DNA from: Bradyrhizobium hipponense | GTDB taxonomy: Bacteria; Pseudomonadota; Alphaproteobacteria; Rhizobiales; Xanthobacteraceae | Assembly (NCBI RefSeq): GCF_008123965.1 | Contig: NZ_VSTH01000019.1 | Coordinates: 167,013-218,091 of the forward strand | Reading direction: 5' to 3' | DNA: 51,079 bases | Part shown: positions 35,639-42,495 of the stretch, piece by piece | How the letters are laid out: the number at the start of each line of letters is the position of its first letter | Position numbering within the stretch: the first letter of the stretch is position 1 | Notes under the pieces: model-generated | What the model was told of the DNA's origin: nothing | The model's input: only the letters and a program-made list of their open reading frames with translations | Database searches by the model: none | Program-made: the position numbers and the translations under genes

Positions 35639-36573
35639 TACAGGCCGCGGCCGCTCAGGATGCCGCGCGCCTCGGCGGCGCCGCCGTCAGACACATAGGC
35701 GGAGGACGGAGTGCCCTCGGTCGCGTAGCGGCCATCTTCGTCATAGGACACGGCGCGGGCGTTCTGGAGTGCCCGGCCCCGGCTGCGGCTCGAGGCCGAC
35801 ATCTCCGAGGTTGCTCCGATCGAGGCGACGTCGGCAGAACTGTTGCCGAGATTGTAGGGCCGTCCCTCCGGCATTGGGACCTCGCCGCGGATTGCTCCCC
35901 GTCCCGGGGACGCAAGCTCAGGCACGAACGGTCTTGCTGAGGCGACGCGAACCATGGACGGGCTCGGTGCCGGAACGCCGGCGCGCAAGGTCGCCATGAG
36001 CTGGCGGTCGTCGGAGCCTTCCAGGGGCGCCCGGCCGACATATTCGACACGGACCCTGGCGACGCCATTGCCTTTGAATTCAAGCAGTTCGGCGGCCTTG
36101 TTCGAAACGTCGATGAGCCGATTGCCGTGATACGGGCCTCGGTCATTGACGCGGACGATCAGCGATTTGCCGTTCGAGACGTTGGTCACCCGCGCGTAGC
36201 ACGGCATCGGCAGGGTCGGATGCGCTGCCGTCAGCGAGGTCATGTCGAACACTTCGCCATTGGCGGTCAGGCGGCCGTGGAAATCGTCGCCATACCAGGA
36301 GGCCATGCCCTCGGCACGGTAGTTGACGTCCTCCTCGGGCACGTAGGTCCGGCCTGCCACCACATAGGGTTTGCCGATGCGATAGGTGCCGCCGCCTTTC
36401 GGAACGGGATCACCCAGGGCCACGACCCGCGGGCTCGAGGACACGCCGTATTTCGGATCGACGCGGCTGGCGAACTTGCCCGACGATGCGCAGTTGGCGA
36501 GCGCGAGGCAGGTCGCGGCCGCCGCAACGCCACGTGCGGCCCGCAAAACCGAATCTGACCGTCGGATCCCCAT
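35635..36573 (-). CDS. rlpA: RlpA-family septal ring lytic transglycosylase lipoprotein
   Basis: A 312-residue lipoprotein with a double-psi beta-barrel. The start at 36573 (MGIRRSDSVLRAARG) gives a signal peptide and lipobox LANC with the lipidated Cys at 28. The DPBB domain has EGMASWYGDDFHGRLTANGEVFDM (about 88-111; the Glu/Asp region for glycan cleavage) and VRVNDRGPYHGNRLIDVSNKAAELL (about 140-164). The SPOR domain seen in many RlpA proteins is not visible. The C-terminal 120 residues are Ser/Ala-rich and probably disordered. It should act on naked glycan strands at the septum. Confidence 0.9.
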   Translation of the reverse strand: MGIRRSDSVLRAARGVAAAATCLALANCASSGKFASRVDPKYGVSSSPRVVALGDPVPKGGGTYRIGKPYVVAGRTYVPEEDVNYRAEGMASWYGDDFHGRLTANGEVFDMTSLTAAHPTLPMPCYARVTNVSNGKSLIVRVNDRGPYHGNRLIDVSNKAAELLEFKGNGVARVRVEYVGRAPLEGSDDRQLMATLRAGVPAPSPSMVRVASARPFVPELASPGRGAIRGEVPMPEGRPYNLGNSSADVASIGATSEMSASSRSRGRALQNARAVSYDEDGRYATEGTPSSAYVSDGGAAEARGILSGRGLY

Positions 36574-36937
36574 TCGCCCCAAATACCATTTCGCCGGAGA
36601 CTTACCCAACCGCTTTGGCTGCGGGAAGCGCCTTCCGGTCCCTTTTCCGAGGCGGCCCACCACCGCGTCGGAAGTCGCCACGATATCGCAACCGGAACAC
36701 GGCGGAAATGGGGAGCGGGCGAGGTTCGCGCCGGGATGGTAAACGGGACGTTGGCCCTTCCCCGTTTATCTACTGATCGCGGGCGGCTTCACGGCGGAAA
36801 TTCTCTGTGCCACTCCTGAACAGGCTGTTGCGCCGAATCCTCACTCCATCCCCATTGTCGCGACTTTCACTGGAATTCTTTTGACTGTGCAGGGCCGCAC
36901 GCGTTCTCTCGGGTGCAGGGCGGAATGGAATTTCACG
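36574..36937. other. intergenic region upstream of rlpA
   Basis: I see no convincing gene in these 364 bases. An 8-base inverted repeat TAAACGGG / CCCGTTTA at 36740-36747 and 36761-36768 is the only clear structure. It has no U tract, so it is not a good terminator and could be a regulatory site for rlpA. Confidence 0.35.
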
Positions 36938-37027
36938 ATGATCGAGACGGTTTCGGCACTGATGGGTCTGGTAAGCGCGGGGATCTTCCTGGCCCATGCG
37001 TTTGAAGGTTACCGCACGAGGGCCTGA
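36938..37027 (+). CDS. small membrane protein, 29 residues
   Basis: A 30-codon ORF encoding MIETVSALMGLVSAGIFLAH followed by AFEGYRTRA. One hydrophobic helix (about 4-20) is followed by a short basic tail, so it should insert in the inner membrane. I recall similar short proteins in Bradyrhizobium but know no function. No strong ribosome site is seen (ggaatgga lies about 11 bases upstream). Coding is supported by composition and by the two similar small genes just downstream. Confidence 0.5.
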   Translation: MIETVSALMGLVSAGIFLAHAFEGYRTRA

Positions 37028-37131
37028 GGCGCTCGCGCGGGAGACATTGCATCACCTCTTTCAAGGCGGCGCGTTCGGACATTTTTTATTCGATCCGATC
37101 GAGCATCGAAAACGAGAGCGGCAGGTGGTCC

Positions 37132-37230
37132 ATGCGCAACCATGATTTCGTATCCGATGGCTTTCTGGCATTGACCGCCGGCGGCCTGGTTCTGCTCTGC
37201 TCAAGCCTCGTGGCACTCGCCTTCGGCTGA
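37132..37230 (+). CDS. small membrane protein, 32 residues
   Basis: A 33-codon ORF preceded by aggtgg. It encodes MRNHDFVSDGFLALTAGGLV and a continuing hydrophobic run ending in LVALAFG. One membrane helix takes up the C-terminal two thirds, with a polar N-terminus containing His and Asp. It follows the 29-residue gene by 104 bases. The function is unknown. Confidence 0.5.
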   Translation: MRNHDFVSDGFLALTAGGLVLLCSSLVALAFG

Positions 37231-37386
37231 ACACCAACGACACTCCGCTGCGTTCAGACCATAGCCATACCGCGACTCAACAGTCGTGTTTGCCCAGGAT
37301 GATCCCGCTCCCGTTTAATTGATTGAATTTCCGCCCTCGTTGCCTCCACTCATTTCAAGAGGCCATAACCAACGAGGGTGACGCAA

Positions 37387-37515
37387 ATGCTCGCCGAGAA
37401 GTTTTTCCTGGTGCTGGAATCACTGATCCGCAGCGACCGCACCTATCCGGACGGAAGTCCCCGGGTCATCAGCACCTCGGCGCACGTACCTGTAAAGCTG
37501 CCGGGCCAGAACTAG
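37387..37515 (+). CDS. small soluble protein, 42 residues
   Basis: A 43-codon ORF starting MLAEKFFLVLESLIRS with a good site (cgagggtga) upstream. The first half is an amphipathic helix. The second half (YPDGSPRVISTSAHVPVKLP) is extended and Pro-rich. It looks like a widespread Bradyrhizobium small-protein family from memory. It is not a membrane protein. The function is unknown. Confidence 0.6.
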   Translation: MLAEKFFLVLESLIRSDRTYPDGSPRVISTSAHVPVKLPGQN

Positions 37516-37549
37516 CCGGGACTTCCGCGGGGCTCAGGCCACGAGTCGT

Positions 37550-37960
37550 TCAGCGCAAGCCAAGCAGCGAGCGGCGATAGAGGCTGTCGCGGGCTTCGTT
37601 CAGGCAGACGAAGCTGCCGTCAAAACCCTTGCCGTAGCGCTTCAGCCCTTTGGCGTAGTAGAGGCCCTTCCTGAAATCCAGCCACACAACCTTGTCGCCC
37701 GCGCAATAGCGCTGCGCCTGCGCCTCGTCGCGAAACGGCGTCAGGGGCCCCGCCGACACCTCCGTAGCGCCTGCGCCAAAGACCATCACGGCGCTGAGCG
37801 CGATCTTGCCAAGACCTCTGTCGAGACCTCTGCCAAAGCTGCTGCAGGACACCGCCCGCCCTCCGATCCGCACCGCCGCGCGGCGCTCGTTGGCCACGAT
37901 AGCACGGGGCTGGACAATCCGCAGGCAGTGGCAGGCATCGCCGCGTCTTCCGCCGGCCAT
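37550..37960 (-). CDS. secreted small protein of unknown function
   Basis: The frame gives 136 residues, but the first 40 or so are Arg/Cys-rich and doubtful. A better mature protein starts after the hydrophobic LGKIALSAVMVFGAGATEVSA. The conserved-looking domain is FRDEAQAQRYCAGDKVVWLD followed by FRKGLYYAKGLKRYGKG and a second Cys in SFVCLNEARDSLYRR, suggesting a small periplasmic domain with one disulfide. The true start is probably inside 37850-37900. It overlaps the relic of a UPF0114 gene at its 5' end by 4 bases, so its old upstream region may have been replaced. Confidence 0.6.
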   Translation of the reverse strand: MAGGRRGDACHCLRIVQPRAIVANERRAAVRIGGRAVSCSSFGRGLDRGLGKIALSAVMVFGAGATEVSAGPLTPFRDEAQAQRYCAGDKVVWLDFRKGLYYAKGLKRYGKGFDGSFVCLNEARDSLYRRSLLGLR

Positions 37961-38061
37961 CTTGGCAGGTCCTGATCCACCTCACCTTCGTGGTCTCGGC
38001 GATCGGAATTGCCTTCGTCGACAAGCTCAGCGATTCCGGCATGCGCAAGCAGGCTGAATAA
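37957..38061 (+). pseudogene. C-terminal relic of a UPF0114 (YqhA-like) membrane protein
   Basis: An open stretch with no start that encodes SWQVLIHLTFVVSAIGIAFV then DKLSDSGMRKQAE and a TAA stop. The block W-x-V-I-I-H-L-T-F-V-x-S-A is the hallmark C-terminus of UPF0114/YqhA proteins. All upstream parts are missing; the sequence before it belongs to the reverse-strand gene. It is a deletion relic. Confidence 0.7.
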
Positions 38062-38195
38062 GTCGGACCGCCCCCCGTGGTGGGTCCGATCGCGGGCGTC
38101 AGGTCCGGACCAGCCTGATCGGCTATGCGGGCTCGTTTACCATTTGTTAACGAGACTCGCGGCCGCATGTCGTCTGGGGATATCGAGGCCGACGC

Positions 38196-38423
38196 ATGAA
38201 CAGAGACTTGCGGGAATTTCGACGGCTTGAGCGGCTCTGCCTGGAGCAGGCGGCGCTCTCAACCATGGACCTTGCGCGGACTGGCCTCTTGAAGGTGGCC
38301 GACGATTGCCGCGCCGCGGCTGAAGCGATCGAAGCGCGATCGCCTCCGCGCGGTGCATTCGCCGGCGCCGTTCAGGCGCTCAAGCGAGCGCCACTCGCAT
38401 GGCGGGTTGGCGCCAGGTCGTAG
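38196..38423 (+). CDS. small protein of unknown function, 75 residues
   Basis: It starts MNRDLREFRRLERLCLEQAA and is predicted to be mainly helical and basic, with an Ala-rich helix VADDCRAAAEAIEA (about 34-47). This pattern (RLCLEQAALS-x6-AR-x-GLLKVADDCRAAA) resembles a group of small Bradyrhizobium proteins I have seen without function. No motif points to DNA or membrane binding. It is convergent with the 62-residue gene at 38433. Confidence 0.6.
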   Translation: MNRDLREFRRLERLCLEQAALSTMDLARTGLLKVADDCRAAAEAIEARSPPRGAFAGAVQALKRAPLAWRVGARS

Positions 38424-38432
38424 AAGCGCAGA

Positions 38433-38621
38433 TCAGCCCTTGTCGCGCGCTTCGCGCGCCAGCCGCTCGGCTCTCAGCCGCTCGCGATTGGCGTAAAACG
38501 CCTTTTGCGCCTCCTCGTGATCGCGCATGGCCTTTTCCGCCTCGATCCGGCGCGTCGCATCACGCGCCTGGCGCTGTTCGGGGGTCAGGGGTTTGCGTCG
38601 AAAGGAAAGGTCTTCAGTCAT
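38433..38621 (-). CDS. small highly charged helical protein, 62 residues
   Basis: From ATG 38621 it reads MTEDLSFRRKPLTPEQRQAR and then a long alternating Lys/Arg/Glu helix (DATRRIEAEKAMRDHEEAQK, AFYANRERLRAERLAREARD). It is likely a single coiled or isolated helix. The frame extends upstream to 38711, but that part has no family look. I recall this small family in Bradyrhizobium. The function is unknown. Confidence 0.65.
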   Translation of the reverse strand: MTEDLSFRRKPLTPEQRQARDATRRIEAEKAMRDHEEAQKAFYANRERLRAERLAREARDKG

Positions 38622-38869
38622 GACGAGGCAACGCGGGAGCGCCGGAAGAGTTCCGCGCCACGCACGCGAAGGTGCATTTGGACCTAACCAAAAGAGCTGA
38701 GCAATCAGCATCCTATTGGGCGAGCGAATCCGGACCTAAGGTCCTCCCATGAGCGCCAAATCCAAAAGTCGAAAACAACCCCATGCACAGTAGCTGGGAC
38801 CAGCGGGATCAATGACTTATGTCGTGCGACGATGCCGTCTTTGACTCGTCGGGCAAAACAGGGGTAGTC

Positions 38870-39195
38870 TGGCAACTTCGGAAAATCCGTCAGAGGCGAT
38901 CGTCGGTGCGTCGGTACGCGGACAGAGGCGCCTCCGCTCGCGCACAGTCGCGACGCACCTTGCATCGCGCCTTTCAGGAGGTGTTCGGCCTTGGCCCGGT
39001 TTCCTTCCTGCGGCACAAGCGCCTGTGCACTGTCCATTCCATTCTGCGCGACAGCGCGCCAGGCACGACCACGGTGGCATCAGTGGCCATGCACCAAGGC
39101 TTCTACGAACTCGGCCGCTTCTCACACTACTATTTCGCGATGTTCGGAGAGCACCCGCCGCGAACATTGGGGCACCCCGCGGCGGGATCCCGGAG
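38870..39195 (+). pseudogene. relic of an AraC-family regulator (DNA-binding domain only)
   Basis: Within the frame open from 38819 to 39319, the part SRRTLHRAFQEVFGLGPVSF, LRHKRLCTVHSILRDSAPGT, VASVAMHQGFYELGRFSHYY and FAMFGEHPPRTL is a clear AraC C-terminal double HTH. The N-terminal sensor domain is absent, and sequence before about 38940 is not AraC-like (Arg/Ser-rich, probably frameshifted). After RTLGHPAAGS the frame runs into non-family sequence. A truncated, non-functional copy is the simplest reading. Confidence 0.7.
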
Positions 39196-39318
39196 GCCGA
39201 GCGGTAGCGGCCTAGCGTTTATCTGGGCGCGCTCGGCCAAGCGTAGGCCGGCTCTTCCAGCAAGCTTGCTTCGCCTTCACTTTGCCCGCACATCGCAAGT
39301 CCGGAGCCTGCGAATCTA

Positions 39319-39456
39319 GTGGCCGAAGGCGGCGGCCCGACGATGTTCGCCGGTATCGGCGTCATGCGGGCGCTGAACCGACACTACGTCCCGGAGTTTA
39401 ACCCCAAGGGAAAAGAGCCGCATTGGGGGCGGCGCAAACTGAAGAGGGATCAATGA
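39319..39456 (+). CDS. small ORF coupled to the 48-residue gene
   Basis: A 46-codon frame from GTG 39319 (or 38 codons from ATG 39343). It encodes MFAGIGVMRALNRHYVPEFN and then PKGKEPHWGRRKLKRDQ. The basic C-terminus with HWGRRKLKRD looks protein-like. The stop overlaps the start of the next gene as ATGA (39453-39456), a typical coupling. It may be a real small gene or the tail of a lost larger one. No function is known to me. Confidence 0.45.
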   Translation: MAEGGGPTMFAGIGVMRALNRHYVPEFNPKGKEPHWGRRKLKRDQ

Positions 39457-39599
39457 CCGTCTTCGTTTACGTCAACATCGCCAAGCAGGTCGGCGATAAG
39501 GACCACATCAAAGTCTTCGCCACGGTTGATGCCGCGGAAAAGTGGTTCGAGGAGAACGATCCGGAAGGCGTCGCCTTCGAGTACGAGGTTCTGGAATAG
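39453..39599 (+). CDS. 48-residue small protein, copy 1
   Basis: Encodes MTVFVYVNIAKQVGDKDHIK ... FATVDAAEKWFEENDPEGVA ... FEYEVLE. A beta strand, a turn, a strand plus helix (DAAEKWFEEN) and a final acidic strand suggest a compact fold. It has a GA-rich site (gaagaggg) and is coupled to the ORF before it. A second copy at 44451-44597 is 41 of 48 identical. Substitutions are conservative and the ends are identical, so both copies look maintained. The function is unknown; the family seems common in Bradyrhizobium and relatives. Confidence 0.75.
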   Translation: MTVFVYVNIAKQVGDKDHIKVFATVDAAEKWFEENDPEGVAFEYEVLE

Positions 39600-39613
39600 G
39601 TTGAGGCGCCGCC

Positions 39614-39811
39614 ATGAGGACGATTGGTATCGCGGTGTTCGTGATTTTTTGCCTCGCGATTGTCTACGTGACGGTTGTTTTGCACGGCGACCACAGCCAG
39701 ATCAAACAAATTCGGGAAGAATGCCGGCGGATACACAGTGAAGCGGCCAAAGTGGCGGAATGCGTGGTCGACTCGACGCTTCGGCGCGCAAGGCAACCGC
39801 AACTGCCGTAA
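39614..39811 (+). CDS. membrane-anchored small protein, 65 residues
   Basis: Starts MRTIGIAVFVIFCLAIVYVT, one N-terminal membrane helix, then a helical soluble tail HGDHSQIKQIREECRRIHSE ... AAKVAECVVDSTLRRA with two Cys. The likely topology is helix in the inner membrane with the tail outside or inside; Arg at position 2 gives a weak Nin signal. It is 14 bases after the 48-residue gene and probably in the same transcript. The function is unknown. Confidence 0.65.
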   Translation: MRTIGIAVFVIFCLAIVYVTVVLHGDHSQIKQIREECRRIHSEAAKVAECVVDSTLRRARQPQLP

Positions 39812-39852
39812 GCGCGCGCTGTTCGAGTACCCTGCAAGACGATGATGTGAAA

Positions 39853-39880
39853 AGGCCCGCCAGCGCGGACCGGCGGGCCT
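39853..39880 (-). terminator. hairpin terminator
   Basis: A perfect 9-base stem AGGCCCGCC / GGCGGGCCT with a 10-base loop. On the minus strand it is followed by TTTTC, so it is best for a minus-strand transcript ending at 39886. It could also end the small-gene transcript on the plus strand 42 bases after the 39811 stop, but the plus-strand U tract is poor. Confidence 0.65.
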
Positions 39881-39885
39881 CAGTC

Positions 39886-40207
39886 TTAACGCCTCAACCA
39901 CCGCCGGTGCGTCATCAGCCGCTGCCGGTCGCGCTTCCGGTGCACCCTGCGCCGGAGCATGGTCCGGCGGGATAGGCCCTCAGCGGGCTTGCGGGACTCG
40001 CTGGTGCGTTTGCCTGTTTCGGGCTGTCCGGTGGCGGGTTGGCTGGGGATCGAATCCACGGACTCCGCTCGCGGCGGAAACATAGGTCTTGCGATAGTCA
40101 TGGGTGGTCGCTTCCAGGATAAGGGCTTTCCAAGGCCCCGCGCCGCCAAGCGCGTCCATGGTCGTTGGCATGAGAGCCTCCGACGTCGCCGCAACTCTCG
40201 AATCCAA
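39886..40207 (-). other. possible minus-strand small gene(s), unclear frame
   Basis: Two overlapping minus-strand frames are open. One (39886-40194) ends in an Arg-rich tail (RRTMLRRRVHRKRDRQRL then MTHRRWLRR) only a few bases before the terminator. The other (39980-40207) contains MDALGGAGPWKALILEATTH and DYRKTYVSAASGVRGFDPQP, which looks more protein-like. Neither is a known family. The terminator placement argues that some minus-strand transcript ends here, perhaps with a frameshift between the two frames. Confidence 0.3.
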
Positions 40208-40375
40208 TCGAGAGCATGATCCCTAATGGATTGCGGGTATTCCAGGTCCGGGTTTCCAAGCCCACGGACATGCTCAGCTGATTTGGTTAAAAAAGCAATT
40301 CCCCGCGCAAGGGAAAATTTGCTTGTGTACGCCTTGATGTCGCTCGCCGTCAGCGTGCCATGGAGGCGTGGAGCG

Positions 40376-40501
40376 ATGGGACAAAAGGTCCGAATTCTTG
40401 AACGTGCACACGTGCTGCCCGACCTCCTGAAAATGCTTCGGGAGCTCGAGGATCTGAGAGAGAAGGTCCGGCTCGCCGAGGCCGCCAGAGTGCTGCACTA
40501 G
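40376..40501 (+). CDS. small helical protein, 41 residues
   Basis: From ATG 40376, after ggaggcgtggagcg, it encodes MGQKVRILERAHVLPDLLKM then LRELEDLREKVRLAEAARVL. The second half is a leucine heptad-like helix, so a small coiled coil is likely. The frame is open upstream to 40226, but the strong ribosome site favours the short start. A GC hairpin follows 19 bases after the stop. The function is unknown. Confidence 0.5.
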   Translation: MGQKVRILERAHVLPDLLKMLRELEDLREKVRLAEAARVLH

Positions 40502-40520
40502 CCTAAAGCCAGCGGCAGCA

Positions 40521-40545
40521 CGGCGGGCCTTTTACTTGCCCGCCG
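40521..40545. terminator. GC hairpin, possible terminator
   Basis: An 8-base stem CGGCGGGC / GCCCGCCG with the 9-base loop CTTTTACTT. There is no U tract after the stem; the Ts are in the loop. It lies just after the 41-residue gene, so a terminator role is likely but weakly supported. Confidence 0.45.
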
Positions 40546-40599
40546 CCACCCGTAAATTTCCCAATATCGCCCGCGTCGAGCTCGTTCGATCATTTCGAA

Positions 40600-40761
40600 A
40601 TGAGATCGTCGAAGCCAAAGGAATGGACAGAAGCTGAGCGAAAGCGGCTTGCGTGGTTGGCGCGTCGTCGTGTCGTATCGGAGATAGCGGTGGCGCTTGG
40701 GCGGCACGCCGGATCCGTAAGGCGAATGGCGCGCGCAATGGGACTTATCCTGAAGAAATAA
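40600..40761 (+). CDS. small helix-turn-helix (SANT/Myb-like) protein, 53 residues
   Basis: Encodes MRSSKPKEWTEAERKRLAWL, ARRRVVSEIAVALGRHAGSV and RRMARAMGLILKK. The layout W-T-x-x-E ... L-x-x-L-A-R-R-R-x-x-x-E-I-A-x-x-L-G-R-x-x-x-S-V-x-x-x-A is a tri-helical DNA-binding domain of the small SANT/GcrA-like type, with the recognition helix at about 37-48. The strong positive charge supports nucleic acid binding. The upstream site is weak. No target is visible, but several small genes lie around it. Confidence 0.65.
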   Translation: MRSSKPKEWTEAERKRLAWLARRRVVSEIAVALGRHAGSVRRMARAMGLILKK

Positions 40762-40887
40762 TCTTGCCTGCCTTCCGGCCCGATCCTCTTGCCGCGGCCC
40801 TCCGCTCGCGGAACACTCGCAGCCATCATCCGCTGCCGGGCGTTTTTGTCGCTTGGAACAAAGCGCGACGGCTTTGATTGGCGTTCC

Positions 40888-41466
40888 ATGAAATGGGTCG
40901 TCGGCATCCTGGTGGCCGTCGTGATCTGCCTCGGGGTCTATGTCGGGTCGGCTTTCGTTTCCCTGTTAGATCTCGTTTCGGCCGTTCGGAACAGTGACGT
41001 TGCCCAGGTCATGGCTAGGACAGACCTTCCGCGGGTGCGTCATTCCCTCGTCGATCAGGTTGTCGCCGCCTATCTCGATCGGCTTGGGCAGAAACGGCCG
41101 GTGCGTCCACTTGAGCGAATGGCAATCAACAGGATCGGCGCGACGATTGCGGATGATCTCGCGACCAAGCTCCTGACGCCGGAGAATTTGTCTGTGCTCT
41201 TGAGAAGCGGCTCCGTTCGCAATGCGGCGGAGAATATCAGCTTTGGAACGATGTCAGCGCTCGCGGACCAAGACGTTTCGAACATCTTCGTCGTCCTCGG
41301 ACGGATCACTCCGGTCAAGCCCGTCGAATTTGCGCTGGAGCTAGGATCGGCTGAGAAGGCCGGAAGCATCAGCCTGCATTTTTACGGAGCAGGATGGAAG
41401 CTGTCAGGCATCAATCTGCCGCCATTGGTGCTGTCCAACCTAGTTGACCGGCTGCCTGCGCGCTAA
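40888..41466 (+). CDS. DUF2939-type membrane-anchored protein
   Basis: A 192-residue protein from ATG 40888. An N-terminal membrane helix MKWVVGILVAVVICLGVYVG is followed by the DUF2939 pattern: LLDLVSAVRNSDVAQVMART (the 'A-x-R-x-x-D' segment), PRVRHSLVDQVVAAYL, then a C-terminal beta domain (PVEFALELGSAEKAGSISLH, FYGAGWKLSGINLP). Such proteins are likely periplasmic and anchored; their function is unknown. The frame extends upstream to 40789 without family features. Confidence 0.75.
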   Translation: MKWVVGILVAVVICLGVYVGSAFVSLLDLVSAVRNSDVAQVMARTDLPRVRHSLVDQVVAAYLDRLGQKRPVRPLERMAINRIGATIADDLATKLLTPENLSVLLRSGSVRNAAENISFGTMSALADQDVSNIFVVLGRITPVKPVEFALELGSAEKAGSISLHFYGAGWKLSGINLPPLVLSNLVDRLPAR

Positions 41467-41518
41467 CCCCTTGCGCTCACTCTACGGTTGCGGAATCCTG
41501 CCGACAAGGGGGATTCTC

Positions 41519-41791
41519 ATGACTGCCGAAGTTTGCATAATGAACCGGTTGGCAGCGGTGCTTGCTGCCGACAGCGCGGCAACCGTTTCACAGTGGACCG
41601 GCGAAAAGGTAGAGAGCCGCTATTTCAAAGGATCAAATAAGATATTTCAGCTCTCGGATCACCACCCGGTTGGATTGATGATCTTCGATTCGGCTGGCCG
41701 CGCTGATGACGAGGTTGCGCTCGACCTTCTGACGGAAAAGAGCGGCGATGTGCGGCCTGCCGAGCTCGCGGGACAGGTGCTCTCGACTTAG
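41519..41791 (+). pseudogene. N-terminal relic of an Ntn-hydrolase-like (proteasome-type) protein
   Basis: After a clear site (aaggggg) the frame starts MTAEVCIMNRLAAVLAADSA and continues ESRYFKGSNKIFQLSDHHPV-GLMIFDSA. The N-terminus with LAADSA-x-T and K-I-F-Q-L-S-x-x-H-P-V-G-x-M-I is that of a family I recall as proteasome/HslV-like. The match stops at about residue 59. From about 41695 the sequence is the antisense of a different small HTH gene, so only the first quarter of the protein is left. Confidence 0.65.
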
Positions 41792-41845
41792 GCCCGCTAC
41801 TTTGGCTGCCGCGGTGATGTCGAGCGCGGCTGGCTCGACCTGCAC
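41698..41845 (-). pseudogene. relic of a small helix-turn-helix protein
   Basis: On the minus strand the frame reads ALDITAAAKVAGLSREHLSR then ELGRPHIAALFRQKVERNLV and ISAAS. The block TAAAKVAGLSREHLSRxL is a textbook HTH like that in small phage- or island-borne proteins. Family sequence ends at both sides where other gene fragments begin, so this is an internal piece of about 50 codons. Confidence 0.55.
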
Positions 41846-41893
41846 GAGAGCGGTACCTACGTGCGGCTACTGACGCCCGGCCGGATCTGCTGG
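41822..41893 (+). pseudogene. C-terminal relic of the 'PVQDGRIHIEKIN' small-protein family
   Basis: Encodes ERGWLDLHESGTYVRLLTPG, which matches the end of the complete-looking gene at 47794-48054 (EKGWLDLHESGTCVRLLAPG). The nucleotide match is also plain to the eye. Only the last 20-odd codons are present, joined directly to the HTH relic. Confidence 0.65.
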
Positions 41894-41961
41894 AGCTCCG
41901 TTAGGAACCGAGTCCAGATTATCCGGTTTGCTGTCTCGCTAGCTTGCCCAAGCTGGCGGAG

Positions 41962-42003
41962 CGGCCCCGGCCTATAACATCCAGCCCCCTGAAGCCGGGG
42001 CCG
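41962..42003. repeat. long GC inverted repeat
   Basis: A perfect 10-base stem CGGCCCCGGC / GCCGGGGCCG with a 22-base loop, further flanked by GGCGGAG / CTCCGCC. It lies just after the stop of the antitoxin-like gene on the minus strand. It has no U tract; it may be a transcript end or a relic of a mobile unit. Confidence 0.5.
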
Positions 42004-42026
42004 TCTCTCCGCCCTGCTGTCTCCAA

Positions 42027-42314
42027 TCAGTTAAGCAACTTCTTGCGACGTCGCCGGGGAATTACCCTCATCTCCAATCCCATAACCGTCAGCACACCGA
42101 GAACAGTTGAAGAATGTGGAAGCTGTTCGTCGCCGAAGGCTCGATAAAGGCTCGTTCGTTGCAGACCGGTTTGTCTTGCGACTTCTGAAATATTGAAGTG
42201 CTCGAGCGCCTTCCCGATCGCCCTGCAGATTGTGCGAGCTTCAGCCGACTCGAATGCCGCGTTCAGCTCGTTAGCTAACTGGGAGGGCGCGACGGGACTA
42301 TAAGTTTTGGTCAT
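42027..42314 (-). CDS. HI1420-type addiction module antidote (HTH) protein without a toxin
   Basis: A 95-residue protein from ATG 42314, six bases after ggag (a GTG at 42326 is also open). It fits the HI1420/TIGR02684-type antidote pattern: LANELNAAFESAEARTICRA, IGKALEHFNISEVARQTGLQ, RTSLYRAFGDEQLPHSSTVL and GVLTVMGLEMRV. The HTH is ISEVARQTGLQRTSLYRAF (about 44-62). In usual modules a RelE/ParE-like toxin gene lies directly upstream. Here the upstream DNA is a terminator and a porin relic, so the toxin is missing. It could now be a solitary regulator. Confidence 0.75.
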   Translation of the reverse strand: MTKTYSPVAPSQLANELNAAFESAEARTICRAIGKALEHFNISEVARQTGLQRTSLYRAFGDEQLPHSSTVLGVLTVMGLEMRVIPRRRRKKLLN

Positions 42315-42331
42315 GTCGGTCTCCACAACAA

Positions 42332-42358
42332 AAGGGCCGGCTTTTTAAGCCGGCCCTT
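42332..42358 (-). terminator. strong intrinsic terminator of the porin relic
   Basis: A perfect 12-base stem AAGGGCCGGCTT / AAGCCGGCCCTT with a 3-base loop. On the minus strand it is followed by TTTGTTG after the stem's own TT. It lies 20 bases past the stop of the porin relic (42379), where the original gene's terminator would be. Confidence 0.85.
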
Positions 42359-42378
42359 CGCTATTTATCGAAGCTCGT

Positions 42379-42495
42379 TCAGTACTTCGCAATCAACGGG
42401 CCACCGAACTTGTAGTTCAGGCGGACGAGGCCCATGTCGACGTTCTGATCGATACGCTCTGCGCCTTCGATTTGCGGATCAACGTCCTGCACTGG
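42379..42495 (-). pseudogene. C-terminal relic of an outer-membrane porin-like protein
   Basis: A minus-strand frame of 38 codons plus TGA reads GAERIDQNVDMGLVRLNYKF then GGPLIAKY. The end 'L-N-Y-K-F-G-G-P-x-x-A-K-Y' is the last beta strand of the abundant Omp25/Omp31-like barrels of Bradyrhizobium, with the terminal aromatic residue. All upstream strands are missing. It keeps its own terminator. The join to the neighbouring small-gene fragment is at about 42481-42495. Confidence 0.7.
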
